DNA from: Limnohabitans sp. Jir61
GTDB taxonomy: Bacteria > Pseudomonadota > Gammaproteobacteria > Burkholderiales > Burkholderiaceae_C
Assembly (NCBI RefSeq): GCF_003063545.1
Contig: NZ_NESD01000003.1
Span: forward strand, 248,001 to 312,000
Reading direction: 5' to 3'
DNA: 64,000 nucleotides
Shown: piece after piece, positions 25,341 through 36,038 of the stretch
Position numbering within the stretch: position 1 is the stretch's first letter
Layout of the letters: every line of letters starts with the position of its first letter
The notes under the pieces: model-generated
Seen by the model: only the letters and a program-made list of their open reading frames with translations
Told to the model about the DNA's origin: nothing
Databases searched by the model: none
Translations under genes and position numbers: made by a program

Positions 25341-28028
25341 ATGCAAGACAAATACAACCACACCGAGGTCGAACGTGCCGTTCAGGCCGCTTGGACCCAA
25401 GCCGACGCTTACCGCGTGACCGAAGACGCGTCCAAGAAAAAGTTCTATGCCTGCTCCATGCTGCCTTACCCCAGCGGCAAGCTGCACATGGGCCACGTGC
25501 GCAACTACACCATCAACGACATGCTCACGCGCAACCTGCGCATGAAGGGCTACAACGTGTTGATGCCCATGGGCTGGGATGCCTTTGGTTTGCCCGCCGA
25601 AAACGCAGCATTGAAAAACGGTGTGCCACCTGCGAAGTGGACTTACGAAAACATCGCCTACATGAAGAAGCAAATGCAGGCGATGGGCTTGGCCATTGAC
25701 TGGTCACGCGAAGTGGCCACCTGTGACTCGACCTACTACAAGTGGAACCAATGGTTGTTCTTGAAGATGCTTGAAAAAGGCATTGCCTACCGCAAGACCC
25801 AAGTGGTGAACTGGGACCCAGTCGACCAAACCGTGTTGGCCAACGAGCAAGTGATTGACGGCAAAGGCTGGCGCACAGGCGCACCGGTTGAGAAGCGTGA
25901 GATCCCTGGCTACTACCTCGACATCACCAGCTACGCACAAGAGTTGCTTGAGCATGTACAAATGGGCAACGACAAAGCCACGTTGAACGGCTGGCCTGAC
26001 AAAGTGCGCTTGATGCAAGAAAACTGGATCGGCAAATCTGAGGGCGTGCGCTTTGCGTTCACCCACGACATTGCTGGTGCAGACGGCGCTTTGATTGGCG
26101 ACGGCAAGATGTATGTGTTCACCACACGCGCCGACACCATCATGGGCGTCACATTCTGTGCAGTGGCTGCCGAGCATCCTCTGGCGCTGCATGCAGCGGC
26201 GACCAACCCTGCCATGGCTGCCTTCCTCGAAGAATGCAAAAGCGGCGGTACGACCGAAGCTGAGTTGGCCACGCAAGAGAAAAAGGGCATGCCCACGGGC
26301 TTGTTCGTCACGCACCCACTGACCGGCGCGAAGGTCGAAGTTTGGGTGGGCAACTACGTGCTCATGTCTTACGGCGATGGCGCGGTCATGGGCGTGCCTG
26401 CGCACGACGAGCGTGACTTTGCGTTTGCTTTGAAATACGACTTGCCGATCAAGCAAGTGGTGTCGGTCAAAGACCAAGCGTTCAACGACAAAGAATGGCA
26501 AGAGTGGTACGGCGATAAGCAAAGCTGTGCGTGCATCAACTCTGGCGAGCTCGATGCTCTGAGCCAAAAAGCTGCTGTCAATAAAGTAGCCGAGTTGCTC
26601 GCTGCCAAAGGCTTAGGTGAGAAGAAAACTACATGGCGTTTGCGCGACTGGGGTATTAGCCGTCAGCGCTACTGGGGCACGCCGATCCCAATCATTCACT
26701 GCGACGAACACGGCGCGGTGCCAGTGCCCGAAAAAGATTTGCCCGTGGTGCTGCCGCAAGACTGCATCCCCGATGGCTCTGGTAACCCCTTGCACAAGCA
26801 CGAAGGTTTCCATGCGGGTGTGACCTGCCCCGTGTGCGGCAAGCCTGCACGCCGCGAGACCGACACGATGGACACCTTTGTGGACTCGTCGTGGTACTTC
26901 ATGCGCTATTGCGACCCAACCAACATCAATGCGATGGTGGCCGAGGGCGCGCAGTACTGGGCGCCGATGGACCAATACATTGGCGGCATTGAGCATGCCA
27001 TCCTGCACTTGCTTTACGCGCGCTTCTGGACCAAAGTCATGCGTGACATGGGTTTGGTCAAAGTGGACGAGCCGTTCACCAAGTTGCTCACACAGGGCAT
27101 GGTGCTCAATCACATCTACTCACGCCGCACCGCCAAAGGTGGCAAAGATTATTTCTGGCCACACGATGTCGAACACGTGCTCGACGATGCAGGCAAAGTG
27201 GTGGGCGCTAAGCTCAAGAACGAAGCCGACAGCAGCGACGGCAAACTGCCTGTGGGCACCGCCATCGACTACGAAGGCGTGGGCACCATGTCGAAGTCGA
27301 AGAATAACGGTGTGGATCCGCAAGACTTGATCGAGCGCTACGGCGCAGATACCGCGCGTCTGTACACCATGTTCACTGCACCGCCCGAAGCCACGCTGGA
27401 GTGGAACGATGCGGCGGTGGAAGGCAGCTATCGCTTCTTGCGCCGCGTGTGGAACTTCGCGCACAAGCACGAAGCCACCCTCAAAGCCGCCACCGCTGGC
27501 AATTTGAGCGCCGCCAAGCCACGCAAAGAGGCTGCCGATTTGCGCCGCGAAATGCACGTGGTTTTGAAGCAAGTCAGCTACGACTACGACCGCATGCAAT
27601 ACAACACCGTGGTGTCGGGCTGCATGAAGTTGCTCAATGCCTTGGAAGATTTCAAGGCCGATGGCAGCGATGGCGATAACGCTGTGCTGTGCGAAGGCGT
27701 GTCTGTTTTGCTGCGCATGCTCTACCCCGCGTGCCCACACATCACGGCCAACTTGTGGGCTGAGCTGGGCTACGCAGCACGCTTGGGCGGCTTGCTCGAT
27801 ACTGCGTGGCCTGAAGTGGACGAGAGCGCTTTGCAGCGAGATGAGTTGGAGCTGATGCTCCAAATCAACGGCAAGCTGCGTGGTTCTGTTTTGGTCAGCG
27901 CCACCGCGAGCAAAGAACAAATTGAGCAAGCGGCTTTGGCCACGGAAGCCTTCATCAAGCAAGCCAATGGTGCTGCGCCTAAGAAGGTCATCGTTGTGCC
28001 TGGCCGCTTGGTCAACATCGTTGTTTAA
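25341..28028 (+). CDS. leuS: Leucyl-tRNA synthetase
   Basis: Class I aminoacyl-tRNA synthetase charging tRNA-Leu. The 895 residues carry the HIGH-type motif HMGH in [15 protein letters not shown], an editing CP1 domain (about 225-430, with the [11 protein letters not shown] editing loop), and [11 protein letters not shown] as the KMSKS loop. It is slightly longer than the 860-residue E. coli enzyme because of inserts in the C-terminal half. lptE and holA follow within 9 and 0 nt, a conserved proteobacterial order. Confidence 0.97.
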   Translation: MQDKYNHTEVERAVQAAWTQADAYRVTEDASKKKFYACSMLPYPSGKLHMGHVRNYTINDMLTRNLRMKGYNVLMPMGWDAFGLPAENAALKNGVPPAKWTYENIAYMKKQMQAMGLAIDWSREVATCDSTYYKWNQWLFLKMLEKGIAYRKTQVVNWDPVDQTVLANEQVIDGKGWRTGAPVEKREIPGYYLDITSYAQELLEHVQMGNDKATLNGWPDKVRLMQENWIGKSEGVRFAFTHDIAGADGALIGDGKMYVFTTRADTIMGVTFCAVAAEHPLALHAAATNPAMAAFLEECKSGGTTEAELATQEKKGMPTGLFVTHPLTGAKVEVWVGNYVLMSYGDGAVMGVPAHDERDFAFALKYDLPIKQVVSVKDQAFNDKEWQEWYGDKQSCACINSGELDALSQKAAVNKVAELLAAKGLGEKKTTWRLRDWGISRQRYWGTPIPIIHCDEHGAVPVPEKDLPVVLPQDCIPDGSGNPLHKHEGFHAGVTCPVCGKPARRETDTMDTFVDSSWYFMRYCDPTNINAMVAEGAQYWAPMDQYIGGIEHAILHLLYARFWTKVMRDMGLVKVDEPFTKLLTQGMVLNHIYSRRTAKGGKDYFWPHDVEHVLDDAGKVVGAKLKNEADSSDGKLPVGTAIDYEGVGTMSKSKNNGVDPQDLIERYGADTARLYTMFTAPPEATLEWNDAAVEGSYRFLRRVWNFAHKHEATLKAATAGNLSAAKPRKEAADLRREMHVVLKQVSYDYDRMQYNTVVSGCMKLLNALEDFKADGSDGDNAVLCEGVSVLLRMLYPACPHITANLWAELGYAARLGGLLDTAWPEVDESALQRDELELMLQINGKLRGSVLVSATASKEQIEQAALATEAFIKQANGAAPKKVIVVPGRLVNIVV

Positions 28029-28036
28029 AGGTTGAT

Positions 28037-28543
28037 ATGCAAAGCACACGCCGCGCCTGGTTGATGTCCACTGCCCTTGTTGCAGGGCTGGTAGGGTGTG
28101 GTTTCGAGCTGCGTAAGCCTCCGCGCTACGCGTTCAGCACGTTGTTCAGTAGTATTCCGATCGTGTCCCCGTTTGGCATTAAGCTAAAACGCAGCTTGGA
28201 ATCTTCGGGCCAAGTGGAAGTCATCACCGATCCGCGTCAAATTGAGCGAGCCGAAGTCATTTTTGACCAGCTGTTTGAGCTGCGTGAAAAAATCATTGTG
28301 GGCCGTACCTCGACAGGCGCTATTCGCGAATACCAATTACGGCTGCGTTATCGTTTTCGTGTGCGGTCTAAAAGCGGAATTGAGTTGATTCCAGATACTG
28401 AAATTACTTTAAATCGAGACATCAACTTCAACGAAACTGGTGCGCTTTCCAAAGAGTCGGAAGAGGGTTTGCTCTACAAAGATATGGAAAACGACTTGGT
28501 GTTGCAAATTCAACGCCGCTTGGCCGCGATTCGCCAGATCTAA
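28037..28543 (+). CDS. lptE: LPS-assembly lipoprotein LptE
   Basis: Plug/partner of LptD in the outer-membrane LPS translocon. A 168-residue lipoprotein with lipobox LVGC (Cys21) followed by GFELRKPPRYAF, the typical LptE opening (GCGFxLR). It carries the conserved QLRLRYRFRV-like strand and DxEITLNRD. AAGG lies just before the ATG. Between leuS and holA as expected. Confidence 0.93.
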   Translation: MQSTRRAWLMSTALVAGLVGCGFELRKPPRYAFSTLFSSIPIVSPFGIKLKRSLESSGQVEVITDPRQIERAEVIFDQLFELREKIIVGRTSTGAIREYQLRLRYRFRVRSKSGIELIPDTEITLNRDINFNETGALSKESEEGLLYKDMENDLVLQIQRRLAAIRQI

Positions 28544-29614
28544 ATGCAAGTCGCTAGCGCTCAATTTGCCAACCATTTGCAAGCACAGGCGAGCAAGGGT
28601 CTGCGCAGCCTTTACACCTTCCATGGCGATGAGCCGCTTTTGCAGCAAGAGGCGTTAGACGCGTTGCGTAACACCGCACGCGCCCAAGGCTATACCGAGC
28701 GGAGTGTGTACACCGTGGCAGGTGCTCATTTCGATTGGGGTGAGGTGCTAGCCGCGGGTGGTTCGATGAGCTTGTTTGCCGACAAGCAGCTGATTGAAAT
28801 TCGCATTCCCTCAGGTAAGCCTGGCAAAGAGGGCAGCACCGCCTTGCAGCAAATTGCAGAGTTAGCGGTTGGCAACGACAGCACACTCACAGTCGTGCTG
28901 TTGCCTCGCTTAGACAAAGCAACAAAAAGCTCAGCATGGTTCTGCGCCCTAGAGAACAATGGCATCAGCGTACAGATTGACCCGATTGAACGTCATGCAC
29001 TGCCCACATGGATTGCGCAACGTTTGGGTGCACAGCAACAACGCGTGGCCGCTGGCGAAGCGGGTCAGCACACCTTGCAGTTTTTCGCCGAGCGTGTGGA
29101 AGGTAACTTGCTCGCTGCACACCAAGAAATTCAAAAGCTCGCGCTTTTGTATCCAGAAGGCGAGCTGAGCTTTGAGCAAGTGGAGCGTGCCGTGTTGAAC
29201 GTGGCGCGTTATGACGTGTTCAAACTCTCAGAGGCTGTCCTCAGTGGCCAGCCTCTACGCGTGCAGCGCATGCTTGATGGTTTGAAAGCCGAAGGCGAAG
29301 CAGAGGTGTTGGTGCATTACACACTGGCCGAAGAAATCCGCGCCTTGAAGCGCGTCAAAGACGCTGTGGCTTCCGGCAAAGCTTTGCCCATGGCATTGCG
29401 CGAACAGCGCATTTGGGGCCCGCGCGAGCGTTTGTTTGAACGCGTGCTACCACGCTTGAGTGTGGGCATGCTTGAAAAATTGTTGCAGTCGGCCCATCAG
29501 GTCGACGGCATTGTCAAAGGTTTGAAAACGCCAGAATGGCCTGCCGACAACTGGCAGGCCCTGCACCGTTTGGCCATGCGTTTGTGCCGCGCTTGTATGC
29601 CGCGCAACGCTTAA
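28544..29614 (+). CDS. holA: DNA polymerase III delta subunit
   Basis: Clamp-loader subunit that opens the beta clamp. The 356 residues begin directly after the lptE stop. They show the HolA features: [19 protein letters not shown] near the N-terminus, [13 protein letters not shown] with [25 protein letters not shown] in the middle, and a C-terminal helical collar. No Walker A motif, as expected for delta. Confidence 0.93.
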   Translation: MQVASAQFANHLQAQASKGLRSLYTFHGDEPLLQQEALDALRNTARAQGYTERSVYTVAGAHFDWGEVLAAGGSMSLFADKQLIEIRIPSGKPGKEGSTALQQIAELAVGNDSTLTVVLLPRLDKATKSSAWFCALENNGISVQIDPIERHALPTWIAQRLGAQQQRVAAGEAGQHTLQFFAERVEGNLLAAHQEIQKLALLYPEGELSFEQVERAVLNVARYDVFKLSEAVLSGQPLRVQRMLDGLKAEGEAEVLVHYTLAEEIRALKRVKDAVASGKALPMALREQRIWGPRERLFERVLPRLSVGMLEKLLQSAHQVDGIVKGLKTPEWPADNWQALHRLAMRLCRACMPRNA

Positions 29615-29628
29615 TTAGGAAAATACAC

Positions 29629-30909
29629 ATGACGACTCTCAACGTTGCCGATCACATGCACGCGCTGGGCGCGCAAGCCAAAGCTGCGTCTGCGCAAATG
29701 GCCAAAGCTTCGGCGGCAGTCAAAAGTACCGCGCTGCGCAAGCTCGCTGCACTGCTGCGCGAGAACATCGATGCCTTGCAAATCGACAATGCCAAAGACA
29801 TTGAGCGTGCCATCGCTGCTGGTTTGGATGCCCCGATGGTGGATCGCTTAAAGCTCACACCCAAAGTGTTACAAACCTGCGCCGAGGGATGCGAGCAACT
29901 CGCGACGATGCCCGATGTGATTGGTGAAATCATTGGCATGAAGCAGCAACCCAGCGGCATTCGCGTGGGTCAAATGCGTGTGCCCCTAGGCGTATTCGGC
30001 ATGATTTTCGAAAGCCGCCCCAACGTGACGATCGAAGCCGCGTCTTTGTCCATCAAGAGCGGCAACGCCTGCATCCTGCGTGGCGGCTCAGAAGCGATTA
30101 ACTCCAACAAAGCCTTGGCCAAGTTGGTGCAACAAGCATTAAACGAAAGTGGTTTGCCCACCGATGCGGTACAGCTTGTGCAAACCACTGACCGTGAAGC
30201 CGTGGGCCACCTCATTGCCATGCCCGAGTTTGTGGATGTCATCATTCCGCGCGGCGGCAAGGGTTTGATCGAGCGCATCAGCCGCGACGCCAAAGTGCCC
30301 GTCATCAAACATTTGGATGGCAACTGCCACACCTATGTGGATGACCCTTGCGACATCGACATGGCCGTCACCGTGGCCGACAACGCAAAGACGCAAAAGT
30401 ACACCCCATGCAACGCCAGCGAAAGCTTGTTGGTAGCTCGCGGCGTGGCCGCAGAATTTTTGCCAAAGATTGGCGCGATCTATGCCGCCAAAGGCGTAGA
30501 GATGCGTTGCTGTCCAGTGGCCAAAGCCATCCTCACGCAAGTCAAAGGTGCCAACCTCAAAGACGCGACCGAGCAAGATTGGTTTGAGGAATACCTCGGC
30601 CCCATCATCAGTGTCAAAGTGGTGGACGGATTGGATGCGGCGATTGCCCACATCAACCATTATTCGAGTCACCACACCGAATCCATCCTCACCCGCGACC
30701 ACATGCATGCCCAGCGGTTCATGCGCGAGGTAGATTCATCCAGCGTGATGGTCAATGCCAGCACCCGCTTTGCAGATGGTTTTGAATACGGTTTGGGTGC
30801 CGAAATAGGCATTTCCACCGACAAATTCCATGCGCGTGGCCCCGTGGGCATCGAAGGCCTCACGTCACTGAAATATGTGGTGCTGGGCCAAGGCGAAATT
30901 CGCGTTTAA
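29629..30909 (+). CDS. proA: Gamma-glutamyl phosphate reductase
   Basis: Second step of proline synthesis, reducing gamma-glutamyl phosphate with NADPH. The 426-residue aldehyde-dehydrogenase-fold protein has [27 protein letters not shown], and [12 protein letters not shown] with the catalytic Cys. Start at 29629 with AGGA (29617-29620) upstream. It follows holA by 14 nt and may be in the same transcript. proB is not in the window. Confidence 0.95.
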   Translation: MTTLNVADHMHALGAQAKAASAQMAKASAAVKSTALRKLAALLRENIDALQIDNAKDIERAIAAGLDAPMVDRLKLTPKVLQTCAEGCEQLATMPDVIGEIIGMKQQPSGIRVGQMRVPLGVFGMIFESRPNVTIEAASLSIKSGNACILRGGSEAINSNKALAKLVQQALNESGLPTDAVQLVQTTDREAVGHLIAMPEFVDVIIPRGGKGLIERISRDAKVPVIKHLDGNCHTYVDDPCDIDMAVTVADNAKTQKYTPCNASESLLVARGVAAEFLPKIGAIYAAKGVEMRCCPVAKAILTQVKGANLKDATEQDWFEEYLGPIISVKVVDGLDAAIAHINHYSSHHTESILTRDHMHAQRFMREVDSSSVMVNASTRFADGFEYGLGAEIGISTDKFHARGPVGIEGLTSLKYVVLGQGEIRV

Positions 30910-30916
30910 ACCACAC

Positions 30917-30942
30917 TTTTTAGAGGGTGGTGCCTCTAGAAA
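30917..30942 (+). other. Inverted repeat after proA
   Basis: Ten-bp stem with one G-U pair (30917-30926 with 30933-30942), loop GTGGTG, starting 8 nt after the proA stop. No T-tract follows on the plus strand, so it may stabilise the 3' end rather than terminate. Confidence 0.4.
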
Positions 30943-30961
30943 ATGCGTGGCTCATAGGTCC

Positions 30962-30967
30962 TAAAAT
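30962..30967 (+). promoter_or_regulatory. Putative -10 element of the gshA operon
   Basis: TAAAAT 23 nt before the gshA ATG; the predicted leader would be short (about 16 nt), with only GAG as a weak ribosome binding site. Confidence 0.35.
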
Positions 30968-30990
30968 GGCCCACAACTTTTTGAGACACC

Positions 30991-32286
30991 ATGGTCCCTC
31001 ACCTCATCACCGCCCTCAACGGCCCCATCAACGAGCTTGAGCAACGCATCCTCGATTCCATGCCCGCCATCGAGCGCTGGTTTCGTTTGGAGTGGATGGA
31101 GCACACGCCCCCGTTCTATACCTCGGTTGATATCCGCAATGCAGGCTTCAAGCTCGCGCCGGTCGATACCAACCTCTACCCAGGCGGCTGGAACAACCTC
31201 ACGCCCGAGATGTTGCCACTCGCGGTGCAAGCCGCGATGGCCGCGATTGAGAAGATTTGTCCCGAAGCGCGCAACCTGTTGTTGATTCCTGAGAACCACA
31301 CACGCAACACCTTTTACTTGTCGAACGTGGCGCAGCTGCAGCGCATCTTCCACATGGCGGGTTTGAATGTGCGCGTGGGCTCGATCAACCCAGAGATCAA
31401 AGAAAACACCACCATCGACTTGCCCAATGGTGACAGCGTCACGCTTGAGCCGGTGATTCGCGGCAAGCATCGTTTGGGTCTGAAAGACTTTGACCCTTGC
31501 ACCATCTTGCTCAACAACGATTTGAGCGCAGGCATCCCCGGCATCTTGGAAGACTTGCACGAGCAGCATCTGCTGCCACCGCTGCATGCCGGTTGGAGCG
31601 TGCGTCGCAAGAGCAAACACTTTGAGTGCTATGAAGAAGTGGCCAAGCGTTTTGGCAAGCTGCTGGGCATCGACCCTTGGCTGATCAACCCCATGTTCAA
31701 CCAGTGCGGTGAAGTGAACTTCGCTGAAGGCACAGGCATGGAGTGTTTGAAGACCAATGTGGACGCCTTGCTCACCAAGATCAAACGCAAATACAAAGAG
31801 TACGGCATCAACGAAAAACCTTTCGTCATCGTCAAGGCCGACAACGGCACGTATGGCATGGGCATCATGACCGTGCGCGATGTCAAAGACCTCGATGTGG
31901 TCAACCGCAAGACGCGCAACAAAATGAGCGTGGTCAAAGACGGTCAAGAAGTGAATCAAGTCATCATTCAAGAAGGCGTGCTCACGCATGAACGCTTGAA
32001 CGATGCAGTGGCCGAACCCGTGGTCTACATGATGGACCGCTATGTGGTGGGCGGCTTCTACCGCGTGCATGCCGACCGTGGCGTGGACGAAAACTTGAAC
32101 GCGCCCGGCGCCAGCTTTGTGCCTTTGGCTTTCGAGCAAAGTGCACACACGCCACAGCCAGGCATGAAACCCGGCGCTAGCGCCCCCAACCGCTTTTACA
32201 TGTATGGCGTCATTGGCCGTTTGGCCATGCTGGCTGCGAGTTATGAACTCGAGGCCACAGACCCCGAAGCAGAGAATTACGACTGA
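30991..32286 (+). CDS. gshA: Glutamate-cysteine ligase (beta/delta-proteobacterial type)
   Basis: First enzyme of glutathione synthesis. The 431-residue protein belongs to the family of GshA found next to gshB in Burkholderiales (not the E. coli ~518-residue type). Features include DTNLYPGGWNNL, LLIPENHTRNTFYL, MFNQCGEVNF and KADNGTYGMGIM. An operon with kup and gshB is likely: gaps are 5-8 nt. Confidence 0.92.
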   Translation: MVPHLITALNGPINELEQRILDSMPAIERWFRLEWMEHTPPFYTSVDIRNAGFKLAPVDTNLYPGGWNNLTPEMLPLAVQAAMAAIEKICPEARNLLLIPENHTRNTFYLSNVAQLQRIFHMAGLNVRVGSINPEIKENTTIDLPNGDSVTLEPVIRGKHRLGLKDFDPCTILLNNDLSAGIPGILEDLHEQHLLPPLHAGWSVRRKSKHFECYEEVAKRFGKLLGIDPWLINPMFNQCGEVNFAEGTGMECLKTNVDALLTKIKRKYKEYGINEKPFVIVKADNGTYGMGIMTVRDVKDLDVVNRKTRNKMSVVKDGQEVNQVIIQEGVLTHERLNDAVAEPVVYMMDRYVVGGFYRVHADRGVDENLNAPGASFVPLAFEQSAHTPQPGMKPGASAPNRFYMYGVIGRLAMLAASYELEATDPEAENYD

Positions 32287-32294
32287 GGTAAATG

Positions 32295-34166
32295 ATGGAA
32301 CAACACGGCAAGTCGTCGCTCGCGGCGCTCACCTTAGGCGCCATTGGCGTCGTATACGGCGACATCGGCACAAGTGTGCTGTATGCGATGAAAGAAGTGT
32401 TTGGCTCTGGCCATGTGCAGTTCACGCCCAACAACATCTACGGCATCTTGTCTATCTTCTTCTGGACATTGACCGTGATCGTGTCTATCAAGTACGTGGC
32501 TTTGGTGCTGCGCGCCGATAACAACGGCGAAGGTGGTTTGGTCGCGATGTTGGCCTTGGCCTCCATGGCCGTCAAAGACCGACCTGTGTTGCGTCAGCGC
32601 ATGTTGATCGTGGGCATCTTCGGCACGTGTTTGTTTTATGGTGATGGCGTCATCACGCCAGCGATTTCTGTGCTCTCTGCGGTGGAAGGTTTAGAGGTTG
32701 TGTCACCTGCTTTCACCAAGTATGTGATCCCACTCACGATTGTGATTTTGTTTGGCCTTTTTGTTGTGCAAAAGCGCGGCACCAGTGGCATTGGCAAGTT
32801 CTTTGGCCCCATCACCGTGGTGTGGTTTGCAGCCATCGCTGCTTTGGGTGTGTATCACATTGCTGCACATCCAGAAATCATGTGGGCCATTAGTCCGCAT
32901 TACGCGGTGATGTTCATGGTCAATGAACCCGCCATTACCTTTCTGATTTTGGGTGCCGTTGTCTTGTGCGTGACCGGTGGCGAAGCTTTGTACGCCGACA
33001 TGGGCCATTTTGGTAAGAAGCCCATCCGCATTGCGTGGTTCATGGTGGTCATGCCATCGCTCACGCTCAATTACTTTGGGCAGGGCGCGTTACTGCTTAG
33101 CGACCCCAGTGCTGTGACAAACCCCTTCTTCAACATGGCGCCTGATTGGCTGCTGGTACCTTTGGTTGTGTTGGCCACTGCGGCGACGGTGATTGCTTCT
33201 CAAGCACTGATTTCAGGCGCTTTCAGCGTGACCAAGCAAGTGGTGCAAATGGGCTTCTTGCCGCGATTGCAAGTCCTGCATACCAGCGTGAAAGACACAG
33301 GTCAAATCTATATCCCGTTCGTGAACTGGGGCTTGTTTGCCGTCATTGTGTTGGCTGTGGTGATGTTCAAGTCGTCTAGCAATTTGGCTGCTGCCTACGG
33401 TATTGCCGTGTGTACGGACATGTTGATCACGACGGTGCTCACGTTCTTCGTGATTCACTACGGTTGGAAATATTCTTTCTGGTGGTCGTTGCTCGCAACC
33501 GGCTTCTTCTTCTCAGTGGACTTTGCATTCTGGGCATCTAACTTGATGAAATTGCTCGAAGGTGGTTGGTTCCCACTGTTGATTGCTTCGTTCATCATGA
33601 TGCTCATGCTCACTTGGCGCGATGGTCGTGCGTTGCTTGCAGAAAAGCGTCGCGAAGATGCATTGGACTTGCCAAGCTTCTTGGGCGCCGTGTTTTCATC
33701 GCCCCCAACGCGCGTGGATGGCACAGCCGTGTTCTTGACCTCAGGCATGGGCGCCGTGCCTAACGCGTTCCTACACAATTTGAAGCACAACAAAGTGCTC
33801 CACGCACAAAACTTGTTTGTGAATGTGCACAACCATGAAGTGCCATGGATTGCAGACAAAGACCGTTTGGAAATCACGCCCTTGGGCAATGAGTGCTGGC
33901 AAGTGGTGATTCACTATGGTTTTAAAGACGATCCCGATGTGCCGGGCGCATTGACGCATCTGCACGGCATGGGCTGTGAAATCAACCCCATGACCACCAG
34001 CTACTTCTTGTCTCGCGACAGCATCGTGCCCACGATCGGCAACGGCATGGCGCAATGGCGTGAAAAACTGTTTGCGCAAATGCACCTTAACGCCAGTTCT
34101 GCTGCCGACTTCTTGAACTTGCCTAGCAACTCCGTGGTGGAGCTGGGCAGCAAAATCGAAATCTAA
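32295..34166 (+). CDS. kup: Low-affinity potassium uptake protein Kup
   Basis: Inner-membrane K+ transporter of the KUP/HAK family. The 623 residues have about 12 helices in the first 430 residues ([28 protein letters not shown]) and a C-terminal cytoplasmic domain. ATG 32295 is favoured over 32292 because the GAGG at 32285-32288 is better spaced. It is sandwiched between gshA and gshB. Confidence 0.94.
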   Translation: MEQHGKSSLAALTLGAIGVVYGDIGTSVLYAMKEVFGSGHVQFTPNNIYGILSIFFWTLTVIVSIKYVALVLRADNNGEGGLVAMLALASMAVKDRPVLRQRMLIVGIFGTCLFYGDGVITPAISVLSAVEGLEVVSPAFTKYVIPLTIVILFGLFVVQKRGTSGIGKFFGPITVVWFAAIAALGVYHIAAHPEIMWAISPHYAVMFMVNEPAITFLILGAVVLCVTGGEALYADMGHFGKKPIRIAWFMVVMPSLTLNYFGQGALLLSDPSAVTNPFFNMAPDWLLVPLVVLATAATVIASQALISGAFSVTKQVVQMGFLPRLQVLHTSVKDTGQIYIPFVNWGLFAVIVLAVVMFKSSSNLAAAYGIAVCTDMLITTVLTFFVIHYGWKYSFWWSLLATGFFFSVDFAFWASNLMKLLEGGWFPLLIASFIMMLMLTWRDGRALLAEKRREDALDLPSFLGAVFSSPPTRVDGTAVFLTSGMGAVPNAFLHNLKHNKVLHAQNLFVNVHNHEVPWIADKDRLEITPLGNECWQVVIHYGFKDDPDVPGALTHLHGMGCEINPMTTSYFLSRDSIVPTIGNGMAQWREKLFAQMHLNASSAADFLNLPSNSVVELGSKIEI

Positions 34167-34171
34167 AACTC

Positions 34172-35122
34172 ATGCACATCCTCTTCGTCGCAGACCCGCT
34201 GTCGTCCTTCAAGATTTACAAGGACACCACGTTTGCGATGATGCGTGAGGCGCAGCGTCGTGGCCACCAAGTGTTGGCCTGCGAACCGCAAGACATCGTG
34301 TGGCAAAGCGGCCAGCAGGTGTCGGCACGCGTGCAGCAAGTGCACTTGACGGGTGATGCTAAAGATTGGTTTGCAGTGCAAAGTGTGGACGAGCATTACG
34401 CACTCAAAAGCGCAGACGCCATCGTCATGCGAAAAGACCCGCCCTTTGATAGCGAATACTTTTACGCCACGCACTTGCTAGAGCAAGCTGAACGCGAAGG
34501 CGCGAAGGTGTTCAACAAGCCAACTGCTTTACGCGATCATCCAGAAAAATTAGCCATTCTGGAGTTCGCCCAATTCATCAGTCCCACGCTGGTCACGCGC
34601 AGCGCCGATGCCATTCGCGCATTCCATGCACAGCATCGCGACATCATCTTGAAGCCACTCGACGGCATGGGTGGCATGGGCATCTTTCGTGTGAAGGACG
34701 ATGGCCTGAATTTGGGCGCAATCACCGAAACCCTCAACCGTGACGGTGCACAAACCGTGATGGTACAAAAGTTCATTCCTGCGATTGACAAAGGCGACAA
34801 GCGCGTACTCGTCATCGGCGGCAAGGTCGTGCCTTATTGTTTAGCGCGTATCCCGCAAGGCGGCGAAGTGCGCGGCAATTTGGCTGCCGGCGGCAAAGGC
34901 GTGGCACAACCCATCTCTGCACGTGATCAACAAATTGCCGAAGCCCTTGGCCCCATCCTTGCCAAACGCGGTTTGTTGTTGGTCGGTTTGGATGTAATTG
35001 GGGACTGCCTCACCGAGGTGAATGTGACCAGCCCTACGTGCTTCCAAGAAATTTTTGACCAGACCGGCTTCGATGTGGCTGCAATGTTTGTCGACGCGCT
35101 TGAGGCCGCAGCAAAAAAGTAA
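34172..35122 (+). CDS. gshB: Glutathione synthetase
   Basis: Joins glycine to gamma-glutamylcysteine with ATP. The 316-residue ATP-grasp enzyme has VMRKDPPFD, FNKPTALRDHPEKL, ILKPLDGMGGMGIF and EVNVTSPTCFQEI, all diagnostic of prokaryotic GshB. Last gene of gshA-kup-gshB. The 125 bp to the convergent amidotransferase gene contain a CACCGC-AAA-GCGGTG hairpin (35162-35176) and nothing else I can identify. Confidence 0.96.
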   Translation: MHILFVADPLSSFKIYKDTTFAMMREAQRRGHQVLACEPQDIVWQSGQQVSARVQQVHLTGDAKDWFAVQSVDEHYALKSADAIVMRKDPPFDSEYFYATHLLEQAEREGAKVFNKPTALRDHPEKLAILEFAQFISPTLVTRSADAIRAFHAQHRDIILKPLDGMGGMGIFRVKDDGLNLGAITETLNRDGAQTVMVQKFIPAIDKGDKRVLVIGGKVVPYCLARIPQGGEVRGNLAAGGKGVAQPISARDQQIAEALGPILAKRGLLLVGLDVIGDCLTEVNVTSPTCFQEIFDQTGFDVAAMFVDALEAAAKK

Positions 35123-35247
35123 CCCAGTCACACAGCAGTCAGCGTTCGGTGTGGCGCCATTCACCGCAAAGCGGTGTAAGCCACGGCGAATGCTGGCTGA
35201 TGCGTGGCGGGCAAGAGAGGTGACTCCTTACGCGAAGGTCAAAAGCA

Positions 35248-36024
35248 TCAGGCCCTTAGTTGCCCATCTACAAACACCTTCAACTCCCCCGGCGCAAACG
35301 GTGTCCAAACCTCATTGGTCGTCAGCGGCGCAGTGACAACCACAGCCACACGGTCATCGGGCGATGCGTGCTCCGCAAAGTTAATGCTCATGTCTTGGTC
35401 ACTCAACGTGGCACTTGAAAACGGATGCTTGCGCTCGATGTAGCAAAGATGGGTTGACGCATGCGCCCACAACGCTTGGCCATTCGACAGCAAGAAGTTG
35501 AACGTGCCGTGTTTGGCAATTTGCGGTACCAGCTCTTTCAAGGTGAGCGTGAGCTCATCAATCGATGGCACGCTCGCATGTGACTTGGCCATCTCTTGCA
35601 TCAACCAACAAAACGCTTGCTCGCTGTCGGTGTGACCTACGGGTTTGAAGTTGCCGTGCAAGCGGGGCGCATAGTTTTCAAGGTTCCCGTTGTGCGCAAA
35701 CACCCAGTAACGCCCCCACAGTTCACGCACAAAGGGATGGCAGTTCTCTAGCGCCACCACGCCTTGTGTGGCCTTGCGGATGTGCGAAATGACATTACGG
35801 CTTTTGATCGGGTACTTGCGAATCAACTCGGCCACGGGTGAGGTGCTGGCGGGTAAATGGTCAATGAAGTGGCGCAATCCACGGTCTTGTTCAGAGCCTT
35901 CAAAGAACGCAATTCCCCAGCCATCAGCATGATGGTCGGTAACCCCTGCGCGTTGCGCAAATCCGCTGAAGCTAAACGTAGCATCCGTTGGGTTTTTGCA
36001 GTTAAGGCCGAGCAGTTGACACAT
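35248..36024 (-). CDS. Class II glutamine amidotransferase (YafJ-like)
   Basis: A 258-residue N-terminal-nucleophile amidotransferase with Cys2 as the expected nucleophile after Met removal (MCQLLGLNC). Other features are DGWGIAFFEG, SHIRKATQG, FAHNGNLENY and HTDSEQAFCWL. Family members act as glutaminase domains with unknown acceptors; the substrate is not known here. It stands between gshB (convergent) and an MFS gene. Confidence 0.9.
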   Translation of the reverse strand: MCQLLGLNCKNPTDATFSFSGFAQRAGVTDHHADGWGIAFFEGSEQDRGLRHFIDHLPASTSPVAELIRKYPIKSRNVISHIRKATQGVVALENCHPFVRELWGRYWVFAHNGNLENYAPRLHGNFKPVGHTDSEQAFCWLMQEMAKSHASVPSIDELTLTLKELVPQIAKHGTFNFLLSNGQALWAHASTHLCYIERKHPFSSATLSDQDMSINFAEHASPDDRVAVVVTAPLTTNEVWTPFAPGELKVFVDGQLRA

Positions 36025-36038
36025 GGTGTTTTAAAAAA

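Noticed and set aside
30917-30942. Inverted repeat after proA as a Rho-independent terminator
   Set aside because: No T-tract follows on the plus strand; kept only as an inverted repeat.
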